Shown here: in pieces, positions 1 through 9,043 of the stretch
How the letters are laid out: each line of letters begins with the position of its first letter
How positions within the stretch are numbered: position 1 is the stretch's first letter
Origin: Dehalococcoidia bacterium
Lineage (GTDB): Bacteria > Chloroflexota > Dehalococcoidia > Lucifugimonadales > UBA3495
Assembly: GCA_022827095.1 (NCBI GenBank)
Contig: JAJDTP010000004.1
Location: 186,001 to 250,000, forward strand
Direction: 5' to 3'
DNA length: 64,000 nt
Program-made: the position numbers and the translations under genes
Notes under the pieces: generated by a model
Databases searched by the model: none
The model's input: the letters and a program-made list of their open reading frames with translations, nothing else
Told to the model about the DNA's origin: nothing

Positions 1-138
1 CAGCACGTTGAGGTTGCGGAACGGCAGGAACCTGCTGGCCGGATCTTCGGCCTGCCGGAGTATCCAGTCCTCGTCGCGACGCTCGGTCTCGCCGCGATTG
101 ATGGGGTTGTCGGCGAAGATATGAGGTGGGTAAGTCAT
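1..138 (-). CDS. NUDIX hydrolase / NADH pyrophosphatase-like N-terminus, truncated by window edge
   Basis: Reverse strand from ATG at 138 reads MTYPPHIFADNPINRGETERRDEDWILRQAEDPASRFLPFRNLNVL, resembling the NudC-type N-terminal domain (FAgNPldR...aDP.aRFLPl). Not in the ORF track because it is truncated. Confidence 0.6.
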   Translation of the reverse strand, partial: MTYPPHIFADNPINRGETERRDEDWILRQAEDPASRFLPFRNLNVL

Positions 139-483
139 CTAAGTTCACCTGGCCGGTCATGCTCGGGTGCCGTTGGCTCACGGCGGTGCGTCATGGAGCG
201 TTTTATAACCCAAGCTTGCCAGTGCGACAAGGACTGGAGCGGTGTCGCGGATTTTCCGGTCGTCGCTGCGTTCTCGGCTGGCCGGATCAAGCTTTGCTTC
301 AACGGTGGCAGACAGCCTGATGACGTTGCGGTGTACCGGGGACGCCACGAATTCTTCCTCAGGTGAACTCGAATGGCTCGAAACGCGTGTTGCCCGGCCA
401 CCACCAGCCAATTAGAATGCCCTCACACCCAAGCAATGGCATTCCCGGTGGCAGGATCACACGCGATTAAGGAGGCCGGACAG

Positions 484-1866
484 ATGGCGCTTTGGAGACC
501 CGACCCCACCTTTTACCCTTCGGCGCGGCTGGCGATGGAGGCTCCGCAGGAGCGTCTGGCCTACGTCGCCGTCCTCAACCCAGGTTCGGGCGAACCGGAC
601 GCGATGACCGTGGTGGACTGCGACCCCAACTCGGCCTCGTATTCCCAGGTGGTCCACTCGTTGGAAATGCCCAACGTGGGCGACGAGCTGCACCATTTCA
701 ACTGGAACGCCTGCAGCGCGGCGCTCTGCCCGTCTTCGGCTCATCCCCATCTGGAGCGTCGTTACCTGGTGGTTCCTAGCCTGGCCAACAGTCGCATCTA
801 CATCATCGACACGCAGCCCGACCCGGAGCGGCCGCGGATCGTCAAGACCATTGAGGCCGAACAGGTGCACCGGGCCGGCTACAGTCGACCCCATACCGTT
901 CACTGCGGGCCGGACGCGATTTACGTCAGCGCCCTGGGCTCCGCGGAAGGAGATCGCCCCGGGGGCATCATGCTGCTGGACCACTATACCTTCGAGCCCA
1001 TCGGGCCCTGGGAATTGGACCGCGGGCCGCAAGAACTGGCCTACGATTTCTGGTGGCACATCGGCATCGACACCATGATGACCAGCGAGTGGGGAACTCC
1101 TGAGATGTTCGAAAGCGGGGCCCGACTTGAGGACGTGGTTGGCCAGAATTATGGCCACGTCCTGCACTTCTGGGATATGCGCCGCCGCGCTCACCGCCAG
1201 GCAGTCGACCTGGGAGCGCAGCATCAGATGGCCCTGGAGCTGCGCCCGGCCCACAACCCGACCCGGCACTATGGCTTCTGCGGGGTGGTCGTGAGTACCG
1301 AGGACCTGTCGGGCTCAATCTTCCTGTGGCACCGCGACGGCGACCAGTGGGCCGCGACCAAGGTGATTTCCATCCCCGCCGAACCTGCCGACGCCTCGGA
1401 GTTGCCACCGGCGTTGCAGCCTTTAGGCGCGGTACCTCCCCTGATCACCGACATCGACCTGTCGCTGGACGACCGTTTCCTGTACATCTCGTGCTGGGGT
1501 ACCGGCAAGCTGCTGCAGTTCGACGTTTCGGACCCCTTCAACCCCAAGCAGACCGGCGAGTTGGAAATGGGTGGTGTCGTCCGCCAGGCTTCCCATCCCA
1601 ACGGAGTCGCCCTGACCGGCGGGCCGCAGATGGTGGAAATCAGTCGTGACGGTCGTCGGGTTTATCTCACCAATTCCCTGTATTCCTCCTGGGACGACCA
1701 GTTCTATCCTAACGGTCTGAACGGTTGGCTCAGCCGCATCGACGTGAACCCTGAGGGCGGGATGTCGGTCAACCCCGATTTCTTCGTCGATTACGGTAAG
1801 ACACGCACCCACCAGGTGCGGTTGCAGGGAGGCGACGCCTCGTCCGACACTTACTGCTTCCCATAA
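484..1866 (+). CDS. Selenium-binding protein SBP56 family / methanethiol oxidase
   Basis: Full-length SBP56 motifs (HHFNWNACSAALC, RRYLVVPSLANSRIYIIDT, YDFWWHIGIDTMMTSEWGTP, GRRVYLTNSLYSSWDDQFYP). Start chosen at MALWRPDPTF. Confidence 0.93.
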   Translation: MALWRPDPTFYPSARLAMEAPQERLAYVAVLNPGSGEPDAMTVVDCDPNSASYSQVVHSLEMPNVGDELHHFNWNACSAALCPSSAHPHLERRYLVVPSLANSRIYIIDTQPDPERPRIVKTIEAEQVHRAGYSRPHTVHCGPDAIYVSALGSAEGDRPGGIMLLDHYTFEPIGPWELDRGPQELAYDFWWHIGIDTMMTSEWGTPEMFESGARLEDVVGQNYGHVLHFWDMRRRAHRQAVDLGAQHQMALELRPAHNPTRHYGFCGVVVSTEDLSGSIFLWHRDGDQWAATKVISIPAEPADASELPPALQPLGAVPPLITDIDLSLDDRFLYISCWGTGKLLQFDVSDPFNPKQTGELEMGGVVRQASHPNGVALTGGPQMVEISRDGRRVYLTNSLYSSWDDQFYPNGLNGWLSRIDVNPEGGMSVNPDFFVDYGKTRTHQVRLQGGDASSDTYCFP

Positions 1867-1903
1867 GGGAGGCAATCACGTCGGCTTTTGGGCCGTCGGA
1901 GCG

Positions 1904-2623
1904 GTGATGCCGGCAGTGCTGCTGCACGCCCTCATCCCCGACCCGGCGGCCCTTGCCTCGCTGGGGCCGTGGCTGGGACTGGCGGCGCTGGGCCTGTTCC
2001 ACGGTCTGAACCCGGCTATGGGGTGGCTGTTCGCGGTGGCCCTGGCTTTGCAACGGCAACGTCCGATCCAGTTGTACACGGCCACGGGATACATCGCCGT
2101 CGGCCATTTGGCATCCGTGGCCGTGGTCATGGCGGCCCTGTTGCTGGCCGGCGCGTTCCTGCCGCTGCGGTGGGTGCGGATCGCCGCCGGCGCGATGTTG
2201 CTGGGGTTTGGCCTGCTCCGATTGGCGCTCTACTACCGGCATCCCCGGTGGGTGGGTATGAACGTGGACGGCCGGGACTTGCTCGTGTGGTCGTTTTTGA
2301 TGGCGACAGCTCACGGCGCAGGACTGATGCTGGCGCCCGTGGCGTTGGCCCTGACCGGACCGGGCGTTCAGTCGGGAATAGCCGGCGACCTGGGCGAGCA
2401 CGGCGGCTTTCTCTCCTTGGAGGACGCCCCGATATGGTGGCTGGCTGGTCTCCTGATGCACACCATAGTCATGCTTATCGCAATGTTGGCAGCAGCGGTG
2501 GTGGTCTATTATCGGGTCGGCCTGGCGTTTTTGCGCAGGGGGTGGATCAACCTTGACCTGCTGTGGGCCGGCTCTCTGGTCGCGGCCGGCCTGATCACGC
2601 TGGCATGGGCGCTGGCAGGTTAG
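1904..2623 (+). CDS. Polytopic membrane protein, possibly translationally linked to SBP56
   Basis: 239 aa with several hydrophobic helices; motif LGLFHGLNPAMGWLFAVALALQ; starts 38 bp after SBP56 stop. Confidence 0.7.
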   Translation: MMPAVLLHALIPDPAALASLGPWLGLAALGLFHGLNPAMGWLFAVALALQRQRPIQLYTATGYIAVGHLASVAVVMAALLLAGAFLPLRWVRIAAGAMLLGFGLLRLALYYRHPRWVGMNVDGRDLLVWSFLMATAHGAGLMLAPVALALTGPGVQSGIAGDLGEHGGFLSLEDAPIWWLAGLLMHTIVMLIAMLAAAVVVYYRVGLAFLRRGWINLDLLWAGSLVAAGLITLAWALAG

Positions 2624-2867
2624 CGGCCGATCCGGGGGCCGGCCGCTGCAAACGTGGGCGGATCGGTTCGGGTGTCTCGGTTGTCGGGCCGCCTGTCAAC
2701 AAGCTCAGCGGATGCTTTGCACGTCAAACTGTTCATGGATGGCCGGCTCAAGGGTTGCCTTGGCGGCGCCAGATCGTCAGGTATCGCGAGGCCCCAGGCC
2801 GGGCGTGGCGAAGTCTTCGTCACCGACCGGGCGGTATTGCACCCGGCGGGGTCCGGTCCGTTGGCCG

Positions 2868-3674
2868 TCAGTCGGCAGCCGCCGATGGGTATTCCGGCCG
2901 GCGGCGTTCCCGCAGCGCCGCCAGGCCCTCTTTCACGTCGTCGCCGAAGAAGCCCAGGGCCTCGGCCAACAGCGAGTAGTCGAAGGAGGTGTGGCCGGCC
3001 TGACGGAGCCATTGGTTCAGGGCGCGCTTGGTGAAGCGGATGGCGGGCTGGGGGCCGTCGGCCAGGCGGCGGGCCACGCGCATGGCAGTTTCCATAAGCT
3101 CATCGCGGGGAACGGCGATGCTGACCAGCCCGATGCGCTCCGCCTCCTTGCCGTCCAGGAAGTCGCAGGTGAGCAGGTAGTACTTGGCCTTGGCCATGCC
3201 GCAGAGCAGCGGCCAGATGATGGCGGCGTGGTCGCCGGCCGCGACGCCCAGGCGGATGTGCCCGTCGGTGATGCGGGCGTCCTCGGCGGCGATGGAGATG
3301 TCAGCCATGAGGGCGACGGCCAGCCCCGCGCCCACGGCCACGCCGTTGATGGCGGAGATGACCGGCTTGTCCAGGTTGAGGATGTTGTAGACGATGTCGC
3401 CGGCCTCTTTGGTGTTCTGGGCTACGATGGCCGGATTGTCGATGGCCTGCTCGATCATCTCGAAGTCGCCGCCGGCCGAGAACGCCTCGCCGGCGCCGGT
3501 GACCACGGCGACCCGAACCTCGGGATCGGCGCCAATGTCCAGCCAGATGCGGCTGAGCTCATTATGCAGGCGGAAGTTGGTGGAGTTCAGGGTCTCAGGA
3601 CGGTTCATCGTAAGGGTGATGATGCCGTCGGACTTTTCGATGAGCAGGTGCTGGTACGAGGAGTAATCGGTCAT
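2868..3674 (-). CDS. Enoyl-CoA hydratase/isomerase family protein
   Basis: Crotonase motifs: [38 protein letters not shown]. Start at [11 protein letters not shown]. Confidence 0.93.
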   Translation of the reverse strand: MTDYSSYQHLLIEKSDGIITLTMNRPETLNSTNFRLHNELSRIWLDIGADPEVRVAVVTGAGEAFSAGGDFEMIEQAIDNPAIVAQNTKEAGDIVYNILNLDKPVISAINGVAVGAGLAVALMADISIAAEDARITDGHIRLGVAAGDHAAIIWPLLCGMAKAKYYLLTCDFLDGKEAERIGLVSIAVPRDELMETAMRVARRLADGPQPAIRFTKRALNQWLRQAGHTSFDYSLLAEALGFFGDDVKEGLAALRERRRPEYPSAAAD

Positions 3675-3708
3675 TGCGAATATCTCACGGGCGGGTCGTC
3701 GAAAGATG

Positions 3709-4089
3709 TCATTCTCCGCTGTCAGTTTGCGTCGGCTCAAAATCGGGCGGCAGGTCAAATGTAGGGCGCCCATCCGGACGGTGACTGTGGGACAGAATGG
3801 CCATCATAAGTTGGTAGTGGTTGCGCTGCATTTGTAATTGCATCTCCGTCACCGTGTTCTTCACCTCGTTGATGGAGGTTTGCAGCGCCGCAGTCTTCTC
3901 GTTGATAGAGGTCTGCAGTGCCTCGGTCTTTTCGCTGATTGATGTCCGATTGCCGGCTACTTCCGCGTCCAATCGGCCGATGTCGCGCAGGATACTGCCC
4001 ATTCGGCTCCACAGGGCGGCAAGGGCGCCGAGGATAAACAAAAGAACGTCGCCATAGATGATTGAAGGGATGAGTTCGGTTATCGGCAT
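3709..4089 (-). CDS. Short membrane-anchored coiled-coil protein with 11-residue repeats
   Basis: N-terminal hydrophobic segment then TSISEKTEALQ/TSINEKTAALQ/TSINEVKNTVT repeats. Confidence 0.6.
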   Translation of the reverse strand: MPITELIPSIIYGDVLLFILGALAALWSRMGSILRDIGRLDAEVAGNRTSISEKTEALQTSINEKTAALQTSINEVKNTVTEMQLQMQRNHYQLMMAILSHSHRPDGRPTFDLPPDFEPTQTDSGE

Positions 4090-4132
4090 TTTGAATTCCT
4101 TTGCCCTGCGGGTTGCGCAGTGATCGAGAATC

Positions 4133-5341
4133 CTACCAGACTATGCGCGCTTCCTGTAGGCTGGCGAGTTCAGTTTCATCCATGCCCAAGAGGCCGCAGA
4201 AGACCTCGTGGTTGTGCTCACCGAGGTCGGGGGTCCAGCGCAGGGGGTCGGTGGGCGTTTTGGAGAAGCGCCAGGGTGGGGCCACGGCTCGCTGCTCGCC
4301 CTTCTCGGCATGAACCGTGGTGGGGAAGGCTTCGCGTTGGGCAAGGTGCGGGTCGATCATGAGCTGGTCAGCGGAGAGGGACGGGAAGGCGGCGATGCCG
4401 GCTGATTGCAGCAGGTCTGTAATCTCTCCCGCCGTCCGCGTCGCCGTCCATTGGGACACGCGCTGCTCCAGGCCGTCCTGGTTCTGCCAGCGCAGGAAGG
4501 CGTCGCCGTATTCGTCGGCGTCGGCCCACATGGGGTTATCCATGGCCTTTTTGAGTGAGCGCCATTGGTCGTCGTCCGCCACCGTGATGGTCACCCACTG
4601 GTCTTCGCCGAGGCAGGGGAACACGCCGTGGGGCGCCATGGTGTCGTCCCGGTTGCCCAGGCGCGCGGCGTCCCGATCGTTCATGGCAGTGTCCATCAAG
4701 GCATGACCCATGAAGGCCGTGGCAATGTCCCGCACGGCGACGTCCGCGCGCTGGCCTACCTGGTGGCTGCGGTGAGCGCACAGGGCGGCGACCGCCGAGA
4801 AGGCCGCCATCATGCCGCCGGTGTGGTCCATGGCGTGGCGCAGCTCCACCGGCGGCCCGTCGGGATAGCCGGTCAGATAGCCCAAGCCGCCCAAGGCCGC
4901 GAACATGGGGGCGTATCCGGCGTAGCGGGCCTCGGGTCCGGTCTGACCGTTGGACGACAGTGACACCATGATGATGTCGGGCTTGATCTCGCGCAATTGC
5001 GGGTAACCCAGGCCCAGGCGGTCCATAACGCCGGGGCGGAAATTCTCCAGCACGACGTCGGAGATGCGCACCAGGTCGTAGGCCAGTTCCAGCGCCCGCG
5101 ACTCCTTGAGGTTGAGGGTGACCGAACGCTTGCTGGCGTTGACTTGCTCGAAGGACGAGGGCGGTTTGCCGTACATGGCGTGAGGCCGGCGCGTAATGTC
5201 CAGGCGCGCCGCCGATTCCACTTTGATCACGTCGGCGCCCAGGGACGCCAGGATCATGCCGGCGAAGGGTCCGGCGGCATGGACGGAGAAATCCGCCACG
5301 CGCACGCCGGAGAGGGGAGCGGATGCGTTGGTCATGGTCAC
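4133..5341 (-). CDS. CaiB/BaiF (family III) CoA transferase
   Basis: GVRVADFSVHAAGPFAGMILASLGADVIKVES; NLKESRALELAYDLVRISDVVLENFRPGVMDRLGLGY. Confidence 0.93.
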   Translation of the reverse strand: MTMTNASAPLSGVRVADFSVHAAGPFAGMILASLGADVIKVESAARLDITRRPHAMYGKPPSSFEQVNASKRSVTLNLKESRALELAYDLVRISDVVLENFRPGVMDRLGLGYPQLREIKPDIIMVSLSSNGQTGPEARYAGYAPMFAALGGLGYLTGYPDGPPVELRHAMDHTGGMMAAFSAVAALCAHRSHQVGQRADVAVRDIATAFMGHALMDTAMNDRDAARLGNRDDTMAPHGVFPCLGEDQWVTITVADDDQWRSLKKAMDNPMWADADEYGDAFLRWQNQDGLEQRVSQWTATRTAGEITDLLQSAGIAAFPSLSADQLMIDPHLAQREAFPTTVHAEKGEQRAVAPPWRFSKTPTDPLRWTPDLGEHNHEVFCGLLGMDETELASLQEARIVW

Positions 5342-5441
5342 CGCCTGCCGGCTATGCGGCCGTCGAGCCGTTCTGGTATTTCCACACTACTCCAATCCCG
5401 GCGACAGCGAAATGGCCGCCGCCGGGAAGTTCTGTCCGCGG

Positions 5442-6260
5442 TTAGTAATACACGGCGCTGCCGGTGCCGCCGCCGGCCGCGATCAGCTCGCCGGTGATGG
5501 CCCACGCCTTGTCGGAGGCCAGGAAGGCGGTCAGGTAGCCGATCTCGGAGGCGTCCACCATGCGGCAGATGTGGTTGCCGCGGGCCGAGCCGGGGGAGAA
5601 GTCCTGCGCCTCGGCCTCCTCCGGCGAGACGCCCAACTGCTCGGCGCGGGCGGCCAGCAGGCTGGGCGTGCGCTCGGTGCGGGTGGTGCCGGGATGGATG
5701 CAGTTGACGGTGATGCCAAACTGGCCCAGCTGGGACGCCAGGGTCTTGGTCATGTGCACCAGCGAGGTGTTGCGCGCGCCGCCGCTGAGGTTGCCGGCGT
5801 TGCGTGCGTTCAGGCCACTGATGTTGATGATGCGGCCGTAGCCTTGGGCCTTGAGCAGGGGGATGGCGGCCCGGGAGCAGCGCAGCGCGCCGACGAACTT
5901 CACGTCGAAGTCGCTGATGAGCTCCTCGTCGATGAGGTCCTCGATGGGGCCGGTGGCCGACGGCGAACCGCCCGGCAAGGATGCGCTGTTAACCAGGATG
6001 TGCAGTCCGCCCAGAGTGTCGGCGGCCTCGTTGATGACGCGGTCAACCTGCTCGCGGTTGGTAGCGTCGAAGGACATGGGGATGGCGCGGCGGCCGGTGG
6101 TCTCGGCGATCTCGGCGGCGGTCGCTTCGAGGTCGGGCATGGAGCGCGAGCCGACCACCACGTCGGCGCCCTCGCGGGCCAACTCCAACGCAATTGCCTT
6201 GCCGATGCCGCGGCTGGCGCCGCCCACAAATGCCAGTTTGCCTTCAAGTCCAAAATCCAT
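5442..6260 (-). CDS. SDR family oxidoreductase
   Basis: GGASRGIGKAIALELAREGADVVVGSR; NISGLNARN; start at MDFGLEGKLAFVGG. Confidence 0.92.
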   Translation of the reverse strand: MDFGLEGKLAFVGGASRGIGKAIALELAREGADVVVGSRSMPDLEATAAEIAETTGRRAIPMSFDATNREQVDRVINEAADTLGGLHILVNSASLPGGSPSATGPIEDLIDEELISDFDVKFVGALRCSRAAIPLLKAQGYGRIINISGLNARNAGNLSGGARNTSLVHMTKTLASQLGQFGITVNCIHPGTTRTERTPSLLAARAEQLGVSPEEAEAQDFSPGSARGNHICRMVDASEIGYLTAFLASDKAWAITGELIAAGGGTGSAVYY

Positions 6261-6436
6261 GGGGAATAGCCTCCGTTGGGATGCGAACGCGCCTGACGGG
6301 CACGTCCGCACGAATGGGGGCATTATACAGCCGCTGTGGGCCGTTACCGCGTAGGACAGTTCCGAAGACAAAATGACCTAGAGCCAGGGTGGCCAGACAC
6401 TCCTTGGAAGCTAAATCAGAAGAAGCAAACGACGTG

Positions 6437-6661
6437 TCAAAGAATGTTTCCGCCACGAAACCACCAGTCGGTTTCTGGGTTCGCTTCGCCTTCTTCGATA
6501 TAACGAGTGTATGCCTCAAGTTGATCCAAGTCCGTGAATACTCTAAACCCTGCCTGACTCGCTTGTTGGATGATTTCTTCGTCCGGATCGAACAAAAACG
6601 CAACGGGTTCGCTTATCCTAAATTGCAGCCCGGAAGGCCAAGCCACATCTAGCAGAACCAA
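6437..6661 (-). CDS. Hypothetical short protein, possibly the C-terminal remnant of a larger gene
   Basis: Protein-like composition (LVLLDVAWPSGLQFRISEPVAFLFDPDEEIIQQASQAGFRVFTDLDQLEAYTRYIEEGE); only a TTG start; frame extends a few codons upstream before a stop. Confidence 0.35.
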   Translation of the reverse strand: MVLLDVAWPSGLQFRISEPVAFLFDPDEEIIQQASQAGFRVFTDLDQLEAYTRYIEEGEANPETDWWFRGGNIL

Positions 6662-6916
6662 ATTTCTGCCGGGAACGTCTAGGGGAACCCCGTGGCATTT
6701 TCAAAATCGTTTCAAACTAACACCCAAGGTTATAACCCGTTGTCCGCTCCGAGACCGGCGCAGCCGTCAGCAGGGCAGAAGCAGCGGTGGAAGGGTTCAT
6801 CGAAACTACTAACCGGGATCGACGGGCGTTCGCCGCGCAAGTGCTGTTCACTACCAGACGTTAATCAGGACGGAGCCAGTTACAGCCATCGCAATGGGAT
6901 GGGCAACAATGCCAAC

Positions 6917-6939
6917 GGGGGCGCTGCTGTTGCGCCCCC
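6917..6939. terminator. Hairpin GGGGGCGC-tgctgtt-GCGCCCCC, candidate terminator downstream of the 6971-7858 minus-strand gene
   Basis: 8-bp perfect GC stem with 7-nt loop; weak T-tract only. Confidence 0.45.
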
Positions 6940-6970
6940 GCTCTCTTTGGGCTACGTGCGTCGCTGACGG

Positions 6971-7858
6971 CTACACGGCCACGGCTTCCTCGTAGGTTAC
7001 GCTCCCCACCTGCTCTTGGGGGAAGATTTCCCAGTCCAGCATCCAGCGGTGGGTACGGTCGAACATCTCCTTGGTGTAGGGCTCGAAGACCAGGCGCTCG
7101 CCGATGCCGGCGCGGCGGTGGTCGAACAGCGGGTGGTAGCGCTGGGGCAGTTCGTTCAGGAAGTAGTGCTGGTAGCGCTCTTTGGCGGCGTCGATCTCGC
7201 GCTGGGCGCGCTGCAGGGCGTTGAAGTAGGCCCGAAGCTGGTCATCGGTGGCGTCGCCGTTGATGAGGAACCCGATCATGAAGCTGGTGTCGACCAGCTT
7301 GCGGAAGCCCTGCTGCTCCAGGACGTAGCCGGGGGCGCCGAAGACGTTGGCGGCCGGCACGCGGCGATCCAGCGCCAGTTGCAGCCGGTCCAGGGGGCCG
7401 CCCACAAACTGGAGCTTGATCTGGTCACGGGGCAGGATGCTCTCCAACGCTTGCAGGGCGGAGAAGTGGCTGCCCGAATGCCAGCCCACGGCGACCTCCA
7501 CGCCGGCCAGGTCCTCCGGCGTCTGCAACGGCGATTCGGGGGCGACCCAGATGCCGCTGGGAGTGACGGAGTAGGCGTGGCCCCACATGCGGCCGTGGGC
7601 GGCGCTGGCGGCCATGCCCACCGCCCAGTGGCAGGCGGAGCTGATCTCGCAGGCGCGGCCAGCCTCCATGGACTCGAAGGCGCCGCGTTTGATCTCCATG
7701 GGCGCTTCCTCGGCAGAGTCGACCGAGGGGTTGAGGGGTTCGCTGGGCCGGTTCGACGCGACGAACTCGTAGTCGAGGCCCTCGTCGGCGAAGTAGCCCT
7801 GGGCCTCGGCGACCCATTCCTGCAGCCGGCCGTGGGGCACGATACGGAACTTTGACAT
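6971..7858 (-). CDS. ABC-type substrate-binding-like protein (NMT1/THI5-like fold)
   Basis: MSKFRIVPHGRLQEWVAEAQGYFADEGLDYEFV ... GIWVAPESPLQTPEDLAGVEVAVGWHSGSHFSALQALE; no signal peptide. Confidence 0.6.
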   Translation of the reverse strand: MSKFRIVPHGRLQEWVAEAQGYFADEGLDYEFVASNRPSEPLNPSVDSAEEAPMEIKRGAFESMEAGRACEISSACHWAVGMAASAAHGRMWGHAYSVTPSGIWVAPESPLQTPEDLAGVEVAVGWHSGSHFSALQALESILPRDQIKLQFVGGPLDRLQLALDRRVPAANVFGAPGYVLEQQGFRKLVDTSFMIGFLINGDATDDQLRAYFNALQRAQREIDAAKERYQHYFLNELPQRYHPLFDHRRAGIGERLVFEPYTKEMFDRTHRWMLDWEIFPQEQVGSVTYEEAVAV

Positions 7859-7979
7859 CGGGAGCCTCCATGTAGCGCGGTTTCGTAGCGTGATTATCCC
7901 GGATGCTCACCCTTGTTTCAACTTGGTGTTGCCAATATGATGACGCTTACACAGGATCACCAGGACAAGGCGGTAACGA

Positions 7980-8897
7980 ATGGTCAAGTACTCTTTCCGG
8001 TTGCCCAACGCGGACTACCTGGGTTTTGAGGCGTCGGCGCAGGGCATCCTGGACACGGCGGTCAAGGCGGAGGAACTGGGGTTTGACGCGGTGTTTGTGA
8101 ACGACCACGTGATCGTGGACGACGGAGCGCGGAGCGAGCCGTGGCGACAGGTGTACGACCCGCTGATGTCGCTGGCCTACGTGGCGTCGCGCACGTCGAC
8201 GATCAAATTGGGGACGTCGGTGCTGATCATGCCGTACCGCAACCCGGTGGTGACGGCCAAGATGGTTGCCACGCTGGACCAGATGTCCGACGGGCGGGCC
8301 ATCGTGGGCGTGGGCTCCGGCTGGAACGAGACCGAGTACGCCGCGCTGGACCTGCCGCACCGGGAGCGGGGGGCGCGCACCAACGAGTACCTGAGGCTGT
8401 GGAAGGCATGCTGGGAACCAGACCCAGTGTCGTTCAGCGGGCGGTTCTTCTCCTTTGACGGGCTGTACACCAGCCCCAAGCCGGTGCAGCAGCCGCACCC
8501 GCCCATCTGGATCGGCGGCTCCAGCCACGCCTCGCTGCGGCGGGCCGCCCGGTTCGCGGAGGTGTGGCAGCCGACGCCCACGCCGCTGCCCACTCTGGTA
8601 AGCAACTGGCAGTACCTGAACGACGTATCCGCCGAGATTGGACGGGACGAGCCGCCGCGGGTGCGGATGAGCTTCCGGGTTAACATCAGCAGCATCTCGG
8701 GTCACTCCGTCTCGGACAGCGACCGGCCGACGGGCTACGGCACCACCGATCAGATCGTGTCGGACATCAACCGATACCGGCAGGAGTCCGGCCTGGACGA
8801 GTTCCAGATCAACTGCCACGACTGCGGCAACCTGCAACAACTGTTGGACACCATGGACGCGCTGGTGCAGGACGTGTTTCCCAAGGTGGATGAGTAG
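7980..8897 (+). CDS. LLM class (luciferase-like) flavin/F420-dependent oxidoreductase
   Basis: ELGFDAVFVNDH, LGTSVLIMPYRNPVVTAKMVATLDQMSDGRAIVGVGSGW, PKPVQQPHPPIWIGGSS. Confidence 0.93.
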   Translation: MVKYSFRLPNADYLGFEASAQGILDTAVKAEELGFDAVFVNDHVIVDDGARSEPWRQVYDPLMSLAYVASRTSTIKLGTSVLIMPYRNPVVTAKMVATLDQMSDGRAIVGVGSGWNETEYAALDLPHRERGARTNEYLRLWKACWEPDPVSFSGRFFSFDGLYTSPKPVQQPHPPIWIGGSSHASLRRAARFAEVWQPTPTPLPTLVSNWQYLNDVSAEIGRDEPPRVRMSFRVNISSISGHSVSDSDRPTGYGTTDQIVSDINRYRQESGLDEFQINCHDCGNLQQLLDTMDALVQDVFPKVDE

Positions 8898-8913
8898 GAT
8901 CGGGGCATCGACC

Positions 8914-9023
8914 TGTCATTGCGAGGCGCTTGCGCCGTGGCAATCTCGATGCCGTAGCAGCAACGTCTGCCCCAGAGGACTCACCTACGCCAACGAGATT
9001 GCCGCGCTTCGCTCGCAATGACA
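8914..9023. repeat. Palindromic CATTGCGAG-family repeat, paired copy
   Basis: TGTCATTGCGAGgcgcttgcgccgtgGCAATCTCG ... CGAGATTGCcgcgcttcgCTCGCAATGACA; arms are inverted copies. Confidence 0.85.
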
Positions 9024-9043
9024 CTTACCATGAGCGATACATC

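Noticed and set aside
2712-3764. 350-aa plus-strand ORF antisense to enoyl-CoA hydratase
   Set aside because: Low-complexity Gly/Val/Ala shadow ORF; the minus-strand crotonase has full family motifs.
8809-9024. 71-aa minus-strand ORF MSLRAKRGNLVGVGE...
   Set aside because: Translation of the CATTGCGAG palindromic repeat (SLRAKRGNL / VIASEAKQSR type peptides), not a gene.
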